Below, in pieces: positions 35,787-43,966 of a DNA stretch of 64,000 bases. The stretch spans positions 6,138,501-6,202,500 of the forward strand of contig NZ_CP026681.1 of the NCBI RefSeq assembly GCF_002949735.1, given 5' to 3'. The stretch comes from Nostoc sp. 'Peltigera membranacea cyanobiont' N6 (lineage in GTDB: Bacteria > Cyanobacteriota > Cyanobacteriia > Cyanobacteriales > Nostocaceae). The notes beneath the pieces are model-generated. The model was not told the origin of the DNA, ran no database searches, and saw nothing but the letters and a program-made list of their open reading frames with translations. Position 1 is the first letter of the stretch. The number at the start of each line of letters is the position of its first letter. A program made the translations under genes and the position numbers.

Positions 35787-35945
35787 TAACCTTACTTAAT
35801 ACGGTTGGGTTAAGGTTATTTGATGAAGATAATAGATCCCAAAAACGCGATAAATCCCCTTCAGGACGAATGACTGATTATTTGTAAAGACGGCGATTTA
35901 TCGCGTCTCTTGCCTTAACCGAACAGTATTGTAACCTTACTTAAT
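35787..35945. repeat. MITE-like element with terminal inverted repeats and flanking direct repeats
   Basis: Outer arms AATACGGTTGGGTTAAGG (35798-35815) and CCTTAACCGAACAGTATT (35913-35930) are complementary except at two positions. Inner arms ACGCGATAAATC (35845-35856) and GATTTATCGCGT (35895-35906) pair perfectly. The 14-bp TAACCTTACTTAAT flanks the whole on both sides (35787-35800 and 35932-35945), as a target-site duplication would. No coding capacity. Confidence 0.55.
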
Positions 35946-35967
35946 CATTGGTGAAATTTTACAGTCT

Positions 35968-36009
35968 TTAGTTCGCCGACTTTTTAAAGAAGTTGGCGAA
36001 CTAATTTTT
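35968..36009 (+). terminator. Rho-independent terminator
   Basis: TTAGTTCGCCGACTT (35968-35982) and AAGTTGGCGAACTAA (35990-36004) form a 15-bp stem with one wobble and a 7-base loop, followed by TTTTTC. It is the first good terminator after hemN on this strand, so the ho-hemN transcript may read through the MITE to here. Confidence 0.7.
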
Positions 36010-36602
36010 CAGCATCACAGCATTAATTTAATTTTTAAATAAAAAGGATAAAAAATAAATTTTCTTAAATATTGCTCAACTTGATAACTAAATATTTTTC
36101 CTACATCTTCAAAAAGTTAGATAATATAATCACACCTTTAGGTAGATATAGCTGAATTAAGATTAAAATCTTCTATCAGAAATCGAAAATTGTGTTACCT
36201 TCAAAATTTTAGCAAAACCTAATAGATTAGAGATTCAAGAATTTACGATTTATTTTGCCGCCAAAAAATCCTTGAGTATTTTTATGCTATAAAGACTAAA
36301 TCACTAAATAAATGCAAATTTCCATTCAAATCTTGATGTAAACTTTTTTGTCTAACTTTTGGATTTATCATTTACCCCATCTGGTAGAAAGAATTGTGAA
36401 TAAGAGTTGATAGCTTAGATACAAGTGAGATTGTTGAGGCAGTTATTGGCAGTTACCACCACTGAAATGACTGCTGTATTTTATTGGTCTTTTAGTACAC
36501 CAGCTTGAGAAGCTATCAAACATCAAATTAGCTCTCCCTGGAAAAGATGAAAAGACCAATAATCCACTTTTCTAACATCATAATTTTTGGAAGTGTAAAT
36601 CT

Positions 36603-37295
36603 ATGTTTTTTCACAAAAAAGAGCCTATTCATGCAGTTAACGTTAGTGAAGCAAACCCTCGTTTTGCTCAGTTACTTCTAGAGCAGTTTGGCGGAGCTAC
36701 TGGAGAACTTAGTGCGGCCCTGCAATATTGGGTGCAATCTTTCCATGTAGAAAATGCTGGAATAAAAGACATGCTCCAAGACATTGCAATCGAGGAATTC
36801 GGCCATTTAGAAATGGTTGGTAAACTCATTGAAGCTCATACTAAAAATGTGGATCAAACCGAGGCTTATAAGAGTACTCTGTTTGCAGTTCGAGGAATTG
36901 GGCCTCATTTTCTAGATAGCCAGGGTGTTGCTTGGACTGCAAGCTACTTGAACGAGGGTGGAGATGTCGTGCGCGATTTAAGAGCTAACGTTGCAGCAGA
37001 AGCCGGCGCTCGTCAAACTTACGAATCATTGATCAAATTAGCAACTGACAAAGGAACCCAAGAGACTTTAGTCCATCTGTTAACACGAGAAATTTCTCAT
37101 ACCCAGATGTTTATGAAAGCTCTAGATTCACTGGGTAAATTGACAGATCCATTCTTTGGTAATGTTAAGCCAGATGAAACAGTTGCTCTCTACTACAACC
37201 TATCTACAAATGGTGATGGTAAAGATGAGCGTGGCCCTTGGAATTCTGAGCCAACATTCAAATACATTGCTAACCCCCTAGAAAGTCACTCTTAA
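36603..37295 (+). CDS. Manganese (non-heme) catalase
   Basis: 230 residues, the usual length of the cyanobacterial short form. The di-manganese ligands appear in two ferritin-like helix pairs: TGELSAALQYWVQSF (Glu), IEEFGHLEMV (Glu and His), NVAAEAGARQTYE (Glu) and REISHTQMFMKAL (Glu and His). It dismutates H2O2 to water and O2 in the cytoplasm without heme, so it works when heme is limited or being degraded. No targeting signal. It is preceded by a long AT-rich promoter region and followed by two hairpins. Confidence 0.93.
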   Translation: MFFHKKEPIHAVNVSEANPRFAQLLLEQFGGATGELSAALQYWVQSFHVENAGIKDMLQDIAIEEFGHLEMVGKLIEAHTKNVDQTEAYKSTLFAVRGIGPHFLDSQGVAWTASYLNEGGDVVRDLRANVAAEAGARQTYESLIKLATDKGTQETLVHLLTREISHTQMFMKALDSLGKLTDPFFGNVKPDETVALYYNLSTNGDGKDERGPWNSEPTFKYIANPLESHS

Positions 37296-37309
37296 TTCTA
37301 TCTAGACTT

Positions 37310-37361
37310 CCGCAATTCCTCTATTTACCAAACTTCGTTGTTGCAAAGAGAGGAATTGCGG
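37310..37361. terminator. Inverted repeat downstream of Mn-catalase
   Basis: CCGCAATTCCTCT (37310-37322) and AGAGGAATTGCGG (37349-37361) form a perfect 13-bp stem with a 26-base loop, 14 bases after the catalase stop. It probably ends that transcript. Confidence 0.55.
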
Positions 37362-37404
37362 GATAAGTTTTGGGGGTTCGATACCATCTAGAAAAGTATA
37401 AAAG

Positions 37405-37436
37405 GTAAGGTAGCACGGTTAACTGTGCTACCTTAC
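37405..37436. terminator. Bidirectional terminator hairpin
   Basis: GTAAGGTAGCAC (37405-37416) and GTGCTACCTTAC (37425-37436) form a perfect 12-bp stem with an 8-base loop. It lies between the convergent catalase and acetyltransferase genes. Confidence 0.7.
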
Positions 37437-37453
37437 TGTGTTTGTTTATAAAA

Positions 37454-38035
37454 TCATGGGTTTGTGGGGAGATCGAGTTTTATCCGACTCGTCTTGGGAT
37501 GACAGGGGCTTCCCCAACAAACTTGTCCAGAAGGCATATTAGTCAAAACAGTACTACGAGCGCCAATCACAGCATTAGCCCCAATTTGCACTCCCGGCCC
37601 GACGAAACAATCTGCTGCTACCCATGCACCGTTGTTAATTGTGATACTCGCTGTTTTTAACCCAAAAGCAGGATCTTGGATATCGTGACTACCAGTACAC
37701 AAATAACTTTTTTGGGAAACTACGCAGTGTTCGCCGATGTGAATCCGATCGAGGCTGTATAAAACTACGTTATCTCCAATCCAACTGTAGTTGCCAATGG
37801 TAACTTTCCAAGGATAGGTGAAGCGGGCCGTGGGTCGAATTAATACGCCTTTGCCGATACTAGCGCCAAATAGTCGTAGCAAAGCACAACGCAGAATATT
37901 TAACGGTTGAGGAGTGAGGGGAAATGCGATCGCTTGTACAAGCCACCATAATAATACATACCAACTTGGCCGTCCCCGATCAAACCAAGATTGGTCATAT
38001 TTGCGTAAATCTACGAAAGGTTGGTCATTGGTCAT
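37454..38035 (-). CDS. WcaF-like hexapeptide-repeat acetyltransferase (exopolysaccharide)
   Basis: 193 residues from ATG 38035, which lies 10 bases after the stop of the upstream glycosyltransferase; a TTG at 38056 would overlap it. Left-handed beta-helix hexapeptides are visible (ASIGKGVLIRPTARF, VTIGNYSWIGDNVVLY, VSQKSYLCTGSHDIQDP, VAADCFVGPGVQIGANAVIGARS). This is the WcaF/colanic-acid acetyltransferase group. It transfers an acetyl group from acetyl-CoA to a sugar of an extracellular polysaccharide. The group includes an acetyltransferase of the hormogonium polysaccharide genes of Nostoc; that link is only a suggestion here. The second to fifth codons lie in a TTGGTCA repeat, so the N-terminus (MTNDQPF) is partly repeat-encoded. 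Confidence 0.85.
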   Translation of the reverse strand: MTNDQPFVDLRKYDQSWFDRGRPSWYVLLWWLVQAIAFPLTPQPLNILRCALLRLFGASIGKGVLIRPTARFTYPWKVTIGNYSWIGDNVVLYSLDRIHIGEHCVVSQKSYLCTGSHDIQDPAFGLKTASITINNGAWVAADCFVGPGVQIGANAVIGARSTVLTNMPSGQVCWGSPCHPKTSRIKLDLPTNP

Positions 38036-38045
38036 TGGTTCTTTA

Positions 38046-39002
38046 TTAGGAGTCAATAGTCAATAGCTTGCCCTCTGCTCCTATGCTCCCCTGCTCCTCT
38101 GCTCCTTCCTTCGGAGTAGTTGCAGTGTTTAAGTGACCACCACAGCTGCGTAATTCGTAGAGTTTAACGCCAATTTGATACTCGTATTGACTTAGCAAAC
38201 GTGCATAGATATATCCGGCTTTGCCATCCAAAAAACCGCGTTGAATTATATAAAATAAAATGAACCGTAAAAAGGGTTTAAATGGCAGGTGTACCCACAC
38301 TTTTTTCAAAAAGCGCTTGCGTTGGACTGCATCACCAAAGAGATTCGCGCCGATAGTGCCGCTATCATCTTTACCTGTGAGAGTATTAAAATAAACGCTG
38401 GCTTCCCAGTTGGAATAACGGTTATGACGTTCTAACCAGTGATAAAGGTCGCGGAAGTCCTCGTGGAGCATATCATTTTTGAGATACCCAACTTTGCCCT
38501 GCAAAATCACATGTTCGTGAACTTCGTTGTCGCCAGTGTTGGGAATATCTTCTGTATGTAGGTTTTCGTAGCGGCCTTTTTTATGCTGAAATAAACGAAG
38601 ATTCCAATCGGGATATTTACCACCATAACGAATCCATTTTCCTAAGAAAAATACGCGGCGGTTGAGGTAATAACCTGTATATTCTTCATTTTTAATTGCT
38701 TGGTCAATTTCTTCCCAAAGTTCTGGGGTAATGCGTTCGTCGCAATCTACAATTAGCACCCATTCGTTACGGAAAGGGAGATTATCTAAAGACCAATTTT
38801 TCTTTTTAGGCCAGCGTCCATTGAAGTTGAATTGCACGACATTTACACCGTGACTTTTGGCAATTTCAATGCTGTTGTCGGTACTTTGAGAATCTACTAC
38901 AAATATTTCATCTGCTCTGCTGACGCTAGCGAGACAAGCTGGCAAGTTTGCTTGTTCGTTTTTTGCTGGAATTAGTACTGAAACTGGTATTTTAGATGAC
39001 AT
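38046..39002 (-). CDS. GT2 family glycosyltransferase
   Basis: 318 residues. GT-A fold markers: VSVLIPAKNEQANLPACLASV, VDSQSTDNSIEIA (nucleotide-sugar binding), VDCDERITPELWEEI (the DxD-like metal site), then HEHVILQGKVGYLKNDMLHEDFRDLYHWLERHNRYSNWEA, typical of bacterial lipopolysaccharide/exopolysaccharide GT2 enzymes of the WaaE/KdtX type. The last 25 residues (KEGAEEQGSIGAEGKLL) are encoded by a GCTCCCCT/GCTCCTCT STRR, so the native C-terminus has probably been extended. It is translated just before the acetyltransferase (10-base gap) and after another GT2 (20 bases between them), forming one operon. Confidence 0.85.
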   Translation of the reverse strand: MSSKIPVSVLIPAKNEQANLPACLASVSRADEIFVVDSQSTDNSIEIAKSHGVNVVQFNFNGRWPKKKNWSLDNLPFRNEWVLIVDCDERITPELWEEIDQAIKNEEYTGYYLNRRVFFLGKWIRYGGKYPDWNLRLFQHKKGRYENLHTEDIPNTGDNEVHEHVILQGKVGYLKNDMLHEDFRDLYHWLERHNRYSNWEASVYFNTLTGKDDSGTIGANLFGDAVQRKRFLKKVWVHLPFKPFLRFILFYIIQRGFLDGKAGYIYARLLSQYEYQIGVKLYELRSCGGHLNTATTPKEGAEEQGSIGAEGKLLTIDS

Positions 39003-39022
39003 AACAGGATAAATCTTAGTGA

Positions 39023-39955
39023 TTATTTCTTATTTGATGTGAATAAAAGACCTTGAATAGCAGCATTTAAGTAACCAATCTGACCGTAAGCATATACAAG
39101 TTTGTCAAACCGTTCTGCTGGATCGGAGAAATATTGCAATGCTTTATACAAGCCACGCACAAACCGTTCGCTACCTCGCTGCAATTGAGCGATTCCAGCT
39201 TTACCAGCGAGTTGTTCTCGATAGCATTCACTGATACCCTGCCACCAGCCTCGGTTTAAAAACCAGGTGCGTTGTAGACGTTCTGGGGCTACATTGTGAG
39301 CAACTAGCGCTTCAGGAAGATAAGCGACTTGCCAACCACGCTGTAGGGCAAATTCGGTCATTTGCAGTTCTTCATTAGATAATAGATTTTTCCCCACTCG
39401 ACCGAGATGAGGATCAAAACCGCCAATTTCTTCTAGGAAACTGCGGCGGATGGAGTAATTTAAGCCTCTGGGTGTTAAGCCAGGTTGCTCGATGTAGATG
39501 TTGCTGTCACCCAAGTCGTATGCACCCAAATTTGCAGCTAGTCCTGGAGATAGCCACCCTGGTTGTTCGATTCCTGGGGGCCATAGGAGAGTGACTTTGC
39601 CACCTGCGATCGCTAGTTTAGAATTATTGTAATAGGCAAGATATAAAACTTGTAGCCAGCCAGGGCTAGCAACAGCATCGTCATCCAGATAAGCAAGAAT
39701 ATCACCACTAGCTACTTTTGCGCCTGTGTTACGGGCGACAGATAAACCAATGGTGGGTTCAAATACATACTTCAGGCGCGGATTGTGGACCCTTTGTTCT
39801 ACAACCTCACGGGTGCGATCGCTAGATCCATTATCAACTACCACGATTTCAAAGTCAGTAGCAAAATCCTGCGCTAAAAGACTATCAATTGCAGCCCCTA
39901 AATAGGTATCTCGATTGTGGGTACAGATAATGGCAGAGATTTGGGTGTCTGGCAT
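39023..39955 (-). CDS. GT2 family glycosyltransferase
   Basis: 310 residues from ATG 39955; the frame extends 18 codons further upstream without conservation. Motifs: ISAIICTHNRDTYLGAAIDSLL, VVVDNGSSDRTREVV, SVARNTGAKVASGDILAYLDDDAVA (DDD metal site), GGFDPHLGRVGKNLLSNEELQM and a C-terminal helical region (GWWQGISECYREQLAGKAG). It is likely an inverting enzyme adding a sugar during exopolysaccharide assembly. First gene of the three-gene operon with the second GT2 and the acetyltransferase. Confidence 0.87.
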   Translation of the reverse strand: MPDTQISAIICTHNRDTYLGAAIDSLLAQDFATDFEIVVVDNGSSDRTREVVEQRVHNPRLKYVFEPTIGLSVARNTGAKVASGDILAYLDDDAVASPGWLQVLYLAYYNNSKLAIAGGKVTLLWPPGIEQPGWLSPGLAANLGAYDLGDSNIYIEQPGLTPRGLNYSIRRSFLEEIGGFDPHLGRVGKNLLSNEELQMTEFALQRGWQVAYLPEALVAHNVAPERLQRTWFLNRGWWQGISECYREQLAGKAGIAQLQRGSERFVRGLYKALQYFSDPAERFDKLVYAYGQIGYLNAAIQGLLFTSNKK

Positions 39956-40089
39956 AAATTTTATTTTGGATTTGAGATTTGGGATTTTAGATAAAAATCT
40001 TAAATCCAACGCATACCTGCTGAGAGTTAATCTAAACCAAAAATTACCGACCCACCAACCGAGTTTCTTCGGAAATAATCTTTAAAGCT

Positions 40090-40899
40090 TCACGTTTGTT
40101 GAATATGACTGTGTAAAACTACAAGTGTTTGGGCCAGTTGACTCAGACGGGTTTCCAAAGATTGCTTGCGTCCCAGCAGTTGACGTAACTTTTGGTAACG
40201 GGCGATCGCCATACTAACATTCGGAACCTGATCTGCCGGACATGGGCGCGACCAGACTTTACCTGCATCGTCTACACCACAGAGGCGGTAGCCAGTAATT
40301 GATGATTTATAAGATACTTTCCCACCAGTAGCGCAAATTTCTTCTACGTAGTTCATCAGGCGGTCAACTTCTGCATGGCGCAGTGTTGCAGTTCCTCCCG
40401 GTTCTGGTTCGCTGGGATTGGATTCTAACCAGCCATTGACAATTGGGCCTTCTAAGTAAATATCCTGAATTTGCTTTAAAATATTTTGCAATTCTATTTG
40501 CCAACCGGCGACAGTTTCCTGAATTTCTTGCAATAGATTCATCGCCAATGCTGGATTTGCTCCGTGGCGATGGTTACTAAAGCTCGGAGTTTTCAACTTG
40601 GGTAGGCTGGGTGTTTTGCCACCATTCTCTTCTGCTTGAAAGGTCTGCACAGAGTCATGGTGAGGAAAGAAATTTTGTTCAGAAGGATAATCACTCTCAG
40701 TATCTATGCCCAGATCGACTGTTTGTTCTTCCTGAAATGATTGACTTTGTGTACTTTCTGTGGATTCGTTGGCTCCGACACTGATTCTAAAGGAAAAAGG
40801 TCGTTTTGTAGTCGAATCACCTGCTTCGGCGGCAGAGGCAGTGCCGCGATTCCCTAAATCGTGTAAAGTTGCTTCTATGCGTTTTAAGCCTGCGTTCAT
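40090..40899 (-). CDS. Conserved-type cyanobacterial protein, function unknown
   Basis: 269 residues. The first 115 residues are low-complexity, Ser/Glu/Pro-rich and probably disordered. The second half is ordered: a long helix (ALAMNLLQEIQETVAGWQIELQNILKQIQDIYLEGPIVNGWLES), a small alpha/beta part (EICATGGKVSYKSSITGYRLCGVDDAGKVWSRPCPADQVP) and a closing coiled-coil helix (YQKLRQLLGRKQSLETRLSQLAQTLVVLHSHIQ). No family recognised, no membrane segment. It starts about 80 bp upstream of the polysaccharide operon's leader and is separate from it. Confidence 0.7.
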   Translation of the reverse strand: MNAGLKRIEATLHDLGNRGTASAAEAGDSTTKRPFSFRISVGANESTESTQSQSFQEEQTVDLGIDTESDYPSEQNFFPHHDSVQTFQAEENGGKTPSLPKLKTPSFSNHRHGANPALAMNLLQEIQETVAGWQIELQNILKQIQDIYLEGPIVNGWLESNPSEPEPGGTATLRHAEVDRLMNYVEEICATGGKVSYKSSITGYRLCGVDDAGKVWSRPCPADQVPNVSMAIARYQKLRQLLGRKQSLETRLSQLAQTLVVLHSHIQQT

Positions 40900-40995
40900 A
40901 AAGACATCCTAAATTTTGCTGTCCCCGATGGTGTTGAATAATTAAGAATGGGGTTGTTGGGATTTTCGGCTTTTGCCAGTTGTGACATGAATCCA

Positions 40996-41047
40996 ATTCG
41001 TAATTCGTAATGGGCTACGCCCCGCTACGCTAACGTAATTCGTAATT
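40996..41047. repeat. Dispersed repeat (GGGCTACGCCCC / TAATTCGTAATT family)
   Basis: Contains TTCGTAATGGGCTACGCCCC and GCTACGCTAACGTAATTCG, the same units as at 17826 and (inverted) 21602. GGGCTACGCCC is a short hairpin. Confidence 0.65.
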
Positions 41048-41283
41048 AAAAAGGGTTTTTACCCGGTGCGTAATGACGGTAGTCCCGTTTGCGGTAGGAT
41101 TTAAATCCTGAATGAAACAGAATTATGAACTATAAATTTTGAATGGTGCTGGTGCTAATTTTATCTCTTAAAAGTTATTTGAAACCAAAAATCTCAGCGA
41201 GGAAGTAAAAACTGTGGTGATAAATTGGAACTAGCTACTTATTCAGCACTTACGCAAAGAATAACCGAAACCCTGATTTTTAG

Positions 41284-41337
41284 GTAGGGGCAATTTATTT
41301 AGACGCAAAGCGGCTTCCCGTAGGCTATTGCCCCTAC
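41284..41337. repeat. 54-bp element with 11-bp terminal inverted repeats (copy 1)
   Basis: GTAGGGGCAAT (41284-41294) and ATTGCCCCTAC (41327-41337) are perfect inverted repeats around GACGCAAAGCGGCTTCCCG. A second copy of the same length lies in the opposite orientation at 58766-58819, so this is a small non-coding mobile-type element. Confidence 0.7.
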
Positions 41338-41390
41338 AGCATGAAGTTTTGTATAAGTCTATATATTGTTAAAATGTTCAGAAAATAACT

Positions 41391-41966
41391 TTGGGTAAAA
41401 TCATCCTAGTAACAGGGCCAGCACGATCTGGTAAAAGTGAATGGGCGGAAAGTCTGGCTATGCAGTCAGGGAAAGCAGTTGTTTATGTAGCAACAGCCAC
41501 CGATAACACAGACGATCGAGAATGGCATCAACGCATCTTAGAACACCAACAACGTCGTCCCCAAGATTGGGCAACTCTATCTGTACCGATAGAACTGTCT
41601 GCTACCCTTGCTGATGCTAAACCCTATACCTGCCTTTTAGTTGATTCTTTAGGAACTTGGGTTGCTAATCTCTTAGAGGAGGATAAATCTAGCTGGGAAA
41701 ATATCGTTGCGGAGTTCTTAGAGACAGTGGATCTGGTTGCTGCTGATATCGTGTTTGTAGCAGAAGAGGTAGGTTGGGGTGTAGTACCAGCTTATCCTCT
41801 GGGGAGGATGTTCCGCGATCGCTTGGGTTCATTAGTGCGTCAGCTAGCTGCACTTAGCGAAACTGTTTATTTAGTTACTGCTGGTCATGTTCTCAATCTC
41901 AGTATTCTTGGTTCGCCATTGCCAAATAGAGAGGATGCTGGAACATTTAGGAGTCAAGATTCTTAA
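41391..41966 (+). CDS. cobU: Adenosylcobinamide kinase / adenosylcobinamide-phosphate guanylyltransferase
   Basis: 191 residues from TTG 41391. Walker A GPARSGKSEWAE near the N-terminus, then YVATATDNTDDREWHQRILEHQQRRP (the HQxRR phosphate-transfer segment), LLVDSLGTWVANLL, FVAEEVGWGVVP and a C-terminal LAALSETVYLVTAGHVLNL are the CobU order. The enzyme phosphorylates adenosylcobinamide and adds GMP in the nucleotide-loop assembly of (pseudo)cobalamin. The preceding region carries repeats but no recognisable cobalamin riboswitch, and no other cob gene is adjacent. Confidence 0.9.
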   Translation: MGKIILVTGPARSGKSEWAESLAMQSGKAVVYVATATDNTDDREWHQRILEHQQRRPQDWATLSVPIELSATLADAKPYTCLLVDSLGTWVANLLEEDKSSWENIVAEFLETVDLVAADIVFVAEEVGWGVVPAYPLGRMFRDRLGSLVRQLAALSETVYLVTAGHVLNLSILGSPLPNREDAGTFRSQDS

Positions 41967-42322
41967 CTTTTACACCCTTCTTTTCTGTTAAGAGTTCCCT
42001 ATTCCCTGTTCCCTACCTACGCAAATAATTTCAGGAATCAAAGCAGATTACTCATAAGGGAACTCCAAAAAATAAATTATCCCAATTTCTAGACTTAACA
42101 CGATTATTCCTCCCCCTGCCCCCTGCCTACAAAGCGATGGGATATTTTTTTAGTTGGAAGTCCCTAATGTCTATGACAGGCTATGCCTACGCACTACTCG
42201 TCAAATTCTTCTCGTCATCAAATAATCAAGTTTTGTTTGAATAAAGCATTTATTACAGCAGAAGTTAGGAGTCATACTTTTGAAGTAAAACACGCTTTAT
42301 TCTTCTCATAGAATTGGTATGA
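41967..42322. other. Intergenic region, no gene seen
   Basis: About 355 bases between convergent cobU and the fur-type gene. It contains a low-complexity stretch, CCCTATTCCCTGTTCCCT (41997-42014), and C-rich CTCCCCCTGCCCCCTGCC. No hairpin with a T-run was found by eye. Confidence 0.35.
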
Positions 42323-42727
42323 CTATTGACCAATTTCATTAGTTTGATTTACCTGGCATTGGCTGCACAACCCAAAAAACTCCAGGGTGTGGTAAAAAAC
42401 CTTAAACTTATGGCTGGATTCTAACTGGTTTTCTAAGTCATGGACGGGGCATTGATGAATCGGAATTGAGACACCGCATTGCAAGCAAGTAAGGTGATGT
42501 TTATCTTGCTGGGCTAGGCTGTAGAGGGCTTCACCATTAGCCAAATTCCGCACTTGTACCATGCCTTCGAGTTTTAAGGCTTCTAAAGAGCGGTAAACTG
42601 TCGCTAAACCCATACTCTGATTTGTGTTACGTAGTTCTACGTAAATATCCTGGGCGGAAATGCCTTTTTTGATGGTTTTCAGTAGGTTGAAAATACGCTC
42701 TTGACTGCGGGTGCGTATAGCTCTCAT
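42323..42727 (-). CDS. zur: Fur-family metalloregulator, FurB/Zur-like
   Basis: 134 residues from ATG 42727. The winged-helix N-terminus MRAIRTRSQERIFNLLKTIKKGISAQDIYVELRNTNQSMGLATVYRSLEAL carries the Fur DNA-recognition helix. The C-terminal dimerisation domain has CLQCG and CSQCQ structural-zinc pairs and HKFKVFYHTLEFFG. The sequence closely resembles what I recall of Anabaena FurB (Zur), so a zinc-responsive repressor is most likely; PerR and Fur paralogs differ in these regions. It is transcribed divergently from purS across about 140 bp. No perfect Zur palindrome (TGATA-type) was found there by eye. Confidence 0.82.
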   Translation of the reverse strand: MRAIRTRSQERIFNLLKTIKKGISAQDIYVELRNTNQSMGLATVYRSLEALKLEGMVQVRNLANGEALYSLAQQDKHHLTCLQCGVSIPIHQCPVHDLENQLESSHKFKVFYHTLEFFGLCSQCQVNQTNEIGQ

Positions 42728-42870
42728 AGACAATTATTTAAATATGCCACTGTAGTTGAAGCTGTTAGATAGGCTAATCGATCAATTAACTTTAACCGCT
42801 TCGTAATCTTATTTTCACTCAGTTGGAACAGAAAGTTATAGTATAGCGATCGCAGCATTCAGCAAAAGCC

Positions 42871-43149
42871 GTGCAAACCAAGTATCTAGCCAAAATTTTT
42901 GTTACGCTTCGTCCTTCAGTCTTAGACCCTGCTGGTGTGGCTGTACAATCCGGTCTTCAGCAACTGGGATACGATAACGTTGAACAGGTGCGGATTGGCA
43001 AGTACATTGAACTCACCATCACCTCGACTGAGGAAAAGAAAGCGCGTCAAGACCTCGATCGCATTTGTGACCAAATGCTAGCAAATACCGTAATTGAAAA
43101 CTACCGCTTTGAGTTGATTGAGGTCGAAACCCAAACGGGAGTCTTTTAG
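42871..43149 (+). CDS. purS: Phosphoribosylformylglycinamidine synthase subunit PurS
   Basis: 92 residues from GTG 42871, the usual size. The single alpha/beta domain reads YLAKIFVTLRPSVLDPAGVAVQSGLQQLGY, VRIGKYIELTI and ICDQMLANTVIENYRFEL, the standard PurS pattern. PurS dimers bridge PurQ and PurL and channel ammonia in purine synthesis step 4. purQ follows after a 142-bp repeat-filled spacer on the same strand. Confidence 0.93.
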   Translation: MQTKYLAKIFVTLRPSVLDPAGVAVQSGLQQLGYDNVEQVRIGKYIELTITSTEEKKARQDLDRICDQMLANTVIENYRFELIEVETQTGVF

Positions 43150-43291
43150 GGACTGGGGATTGGGGATTGGCGACTGGGGACTGAGGAAAACTTACTACAA
43201 CTCTCTTATGCTCCCCTGCTCCCCTGCTCCCCTGCTCCCCTGCTCCCCTGCTCCCCTGCTCCCCTGCTCCCCAATTCCCCATTCCCTAATC
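43150..43291. repeat. Repeat-filled purS-purQ spacer (GCTCCCCT octamers)
   Basis: The spacer has GGGACTGGGGATTGGGGATTGG at its start and then about eight tandem copies of GCTCCCCT (43210-43272). The same octamer, inverted, occurs inside lysC and, degenerated, at 38067-38110. It separates two genes whose products work together and are often immediately adjacent. Confidence 0.85.
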
Positions 43292-43966
43292 ATGAAATTT
43301 GGTGTTGTTGTTTTTCCGGGTTCTAATTGCGATCGCGATGTTGCTTATGTAACCAGAGATTTGCTTTTACAACCAACTCGCATGGTTTGGCATCAAGAGA
43401 CAGACATTGCTGATTTGGATGTCCTCATCGTCCCTGGTGGCTTTAGTTACGGGGATTATCTGCGCTGCGGTGCGATCGCACGTTTTTCACCCGTGATGCA
43501 GCAGGTTGTAGAACATGCTCAAAAGGGTAAGTTTGTCATTGGTATTTGCAACGGGTTTCAGGTATTAACTGAAGCTGGACTTTTGCCAGGGGTATTAACC
43601 AGAAATCGGGATTTGCATTTTATTTGCGATCGCGTCCCCTTGAAAGTTGAGCGTACCAATCTCTCGTGGACGCAAGCTTATACCACTAATGAAGTTATCA
43701 CTTTACCTATTGCCCACGGAGAGGGTCGATTCTACGCTGATGAAGCCACTCTCGCTGAAATTGAAGCTAACGGGCAAGTCGTGTTTCGTTATGCAGAGGA
43801 GAATCCCAACGGTTCATTGAACAACATTGCCGGGATTTGCAATCGTCAGGGCAATGTGTTGGGGATGATGCCGCACCCAGAAAGGGCATCTGACCCGATG
43901 TTAGGGAATAGTGATGGCTTGAGGTTGTTTCAGGGCTTGCTAGAGAAGGTAGCGGCATTAGCCTAG
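43292..43966 (+). CDS. purQ: Phosphoribosylformylglycinamidine synthase glutaminase subunit PurQ
   Basis: 224 residues from ATG 43292; the frame is open through the repeat spacer from 43118, but the conserved N-terminus is MKFGVVVFPGSNCDRDVAY. Class I glutamine amidotransferase: nucleophile Cys in GICNGFQVLTEAGLLPG, and the His/Glu pair in MMPHPERASDP. HGEGRFYAD is also conserved. It hydrolyses glutamine to supply ammonia to PurL. It partners with PurS encoded just upstream; purL is not in the window. Confidence 0.95.
   Translation: MKFGVVVFPGSNCDRDVAYVTRDLLLQPTRMVWHQETDIADLDVLIVPGGFSYGDYLRCGAIARFSPVMQQVVEHAQKGKFVIGICNGFQVLTEAGLLPGVLTRNRDLHFICDRVPLKVERTNLSWTQAYTTNEVITLPIAHGEGRFYADEATLAEIEANGQVVFRYAEENPNGSLNNIAGICNRQGNVLGMMPHPERASDPMLGNSDGLRLFQGLLEKVAALA

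Larger units (their letters stand above)
35695..36602. other. Long intergenic region with MITE-like element and terminator
   Basis: About 900 bases between hemN and the Mn-catalase gene. It holds a dispersed repeat (35716-35767), a 130-bp palindromic element with flanking direct repeats (35787-35945) and a strong hairpin (35968-36009). The remaining 590 bases are AT-rich with no gene and presumably contain the catalase promoter. Confidence 0.5.
40900..41390. other. Intergenic region with two dispersed repeats
   Basis: About 490 bases between divergent genes. It contains the repeat AATTCGTAATGGGCTACGCC...GCTAACGTAATTCGTAATT at about 40996-41047 and a 54-bp element at 41284-41337. No B12-riboswitch-like box was found ahead of cobU. 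Confidence 0.5.

Noticed and set aside
37370..37400. GGGGGTTCGATACCATC looked like a tRNA T-arm
   Set aside because: The arms do not pair and no acceptor, anticodon or D-arm could be built around it; no tRNA gene was found in the window.
40900..41390. Cobalamin riboswitch ahead of cobU
   Set aside because: No B12-box-like GCCACTG segment or matching stems were found; the region is mainly dispersed repeats.
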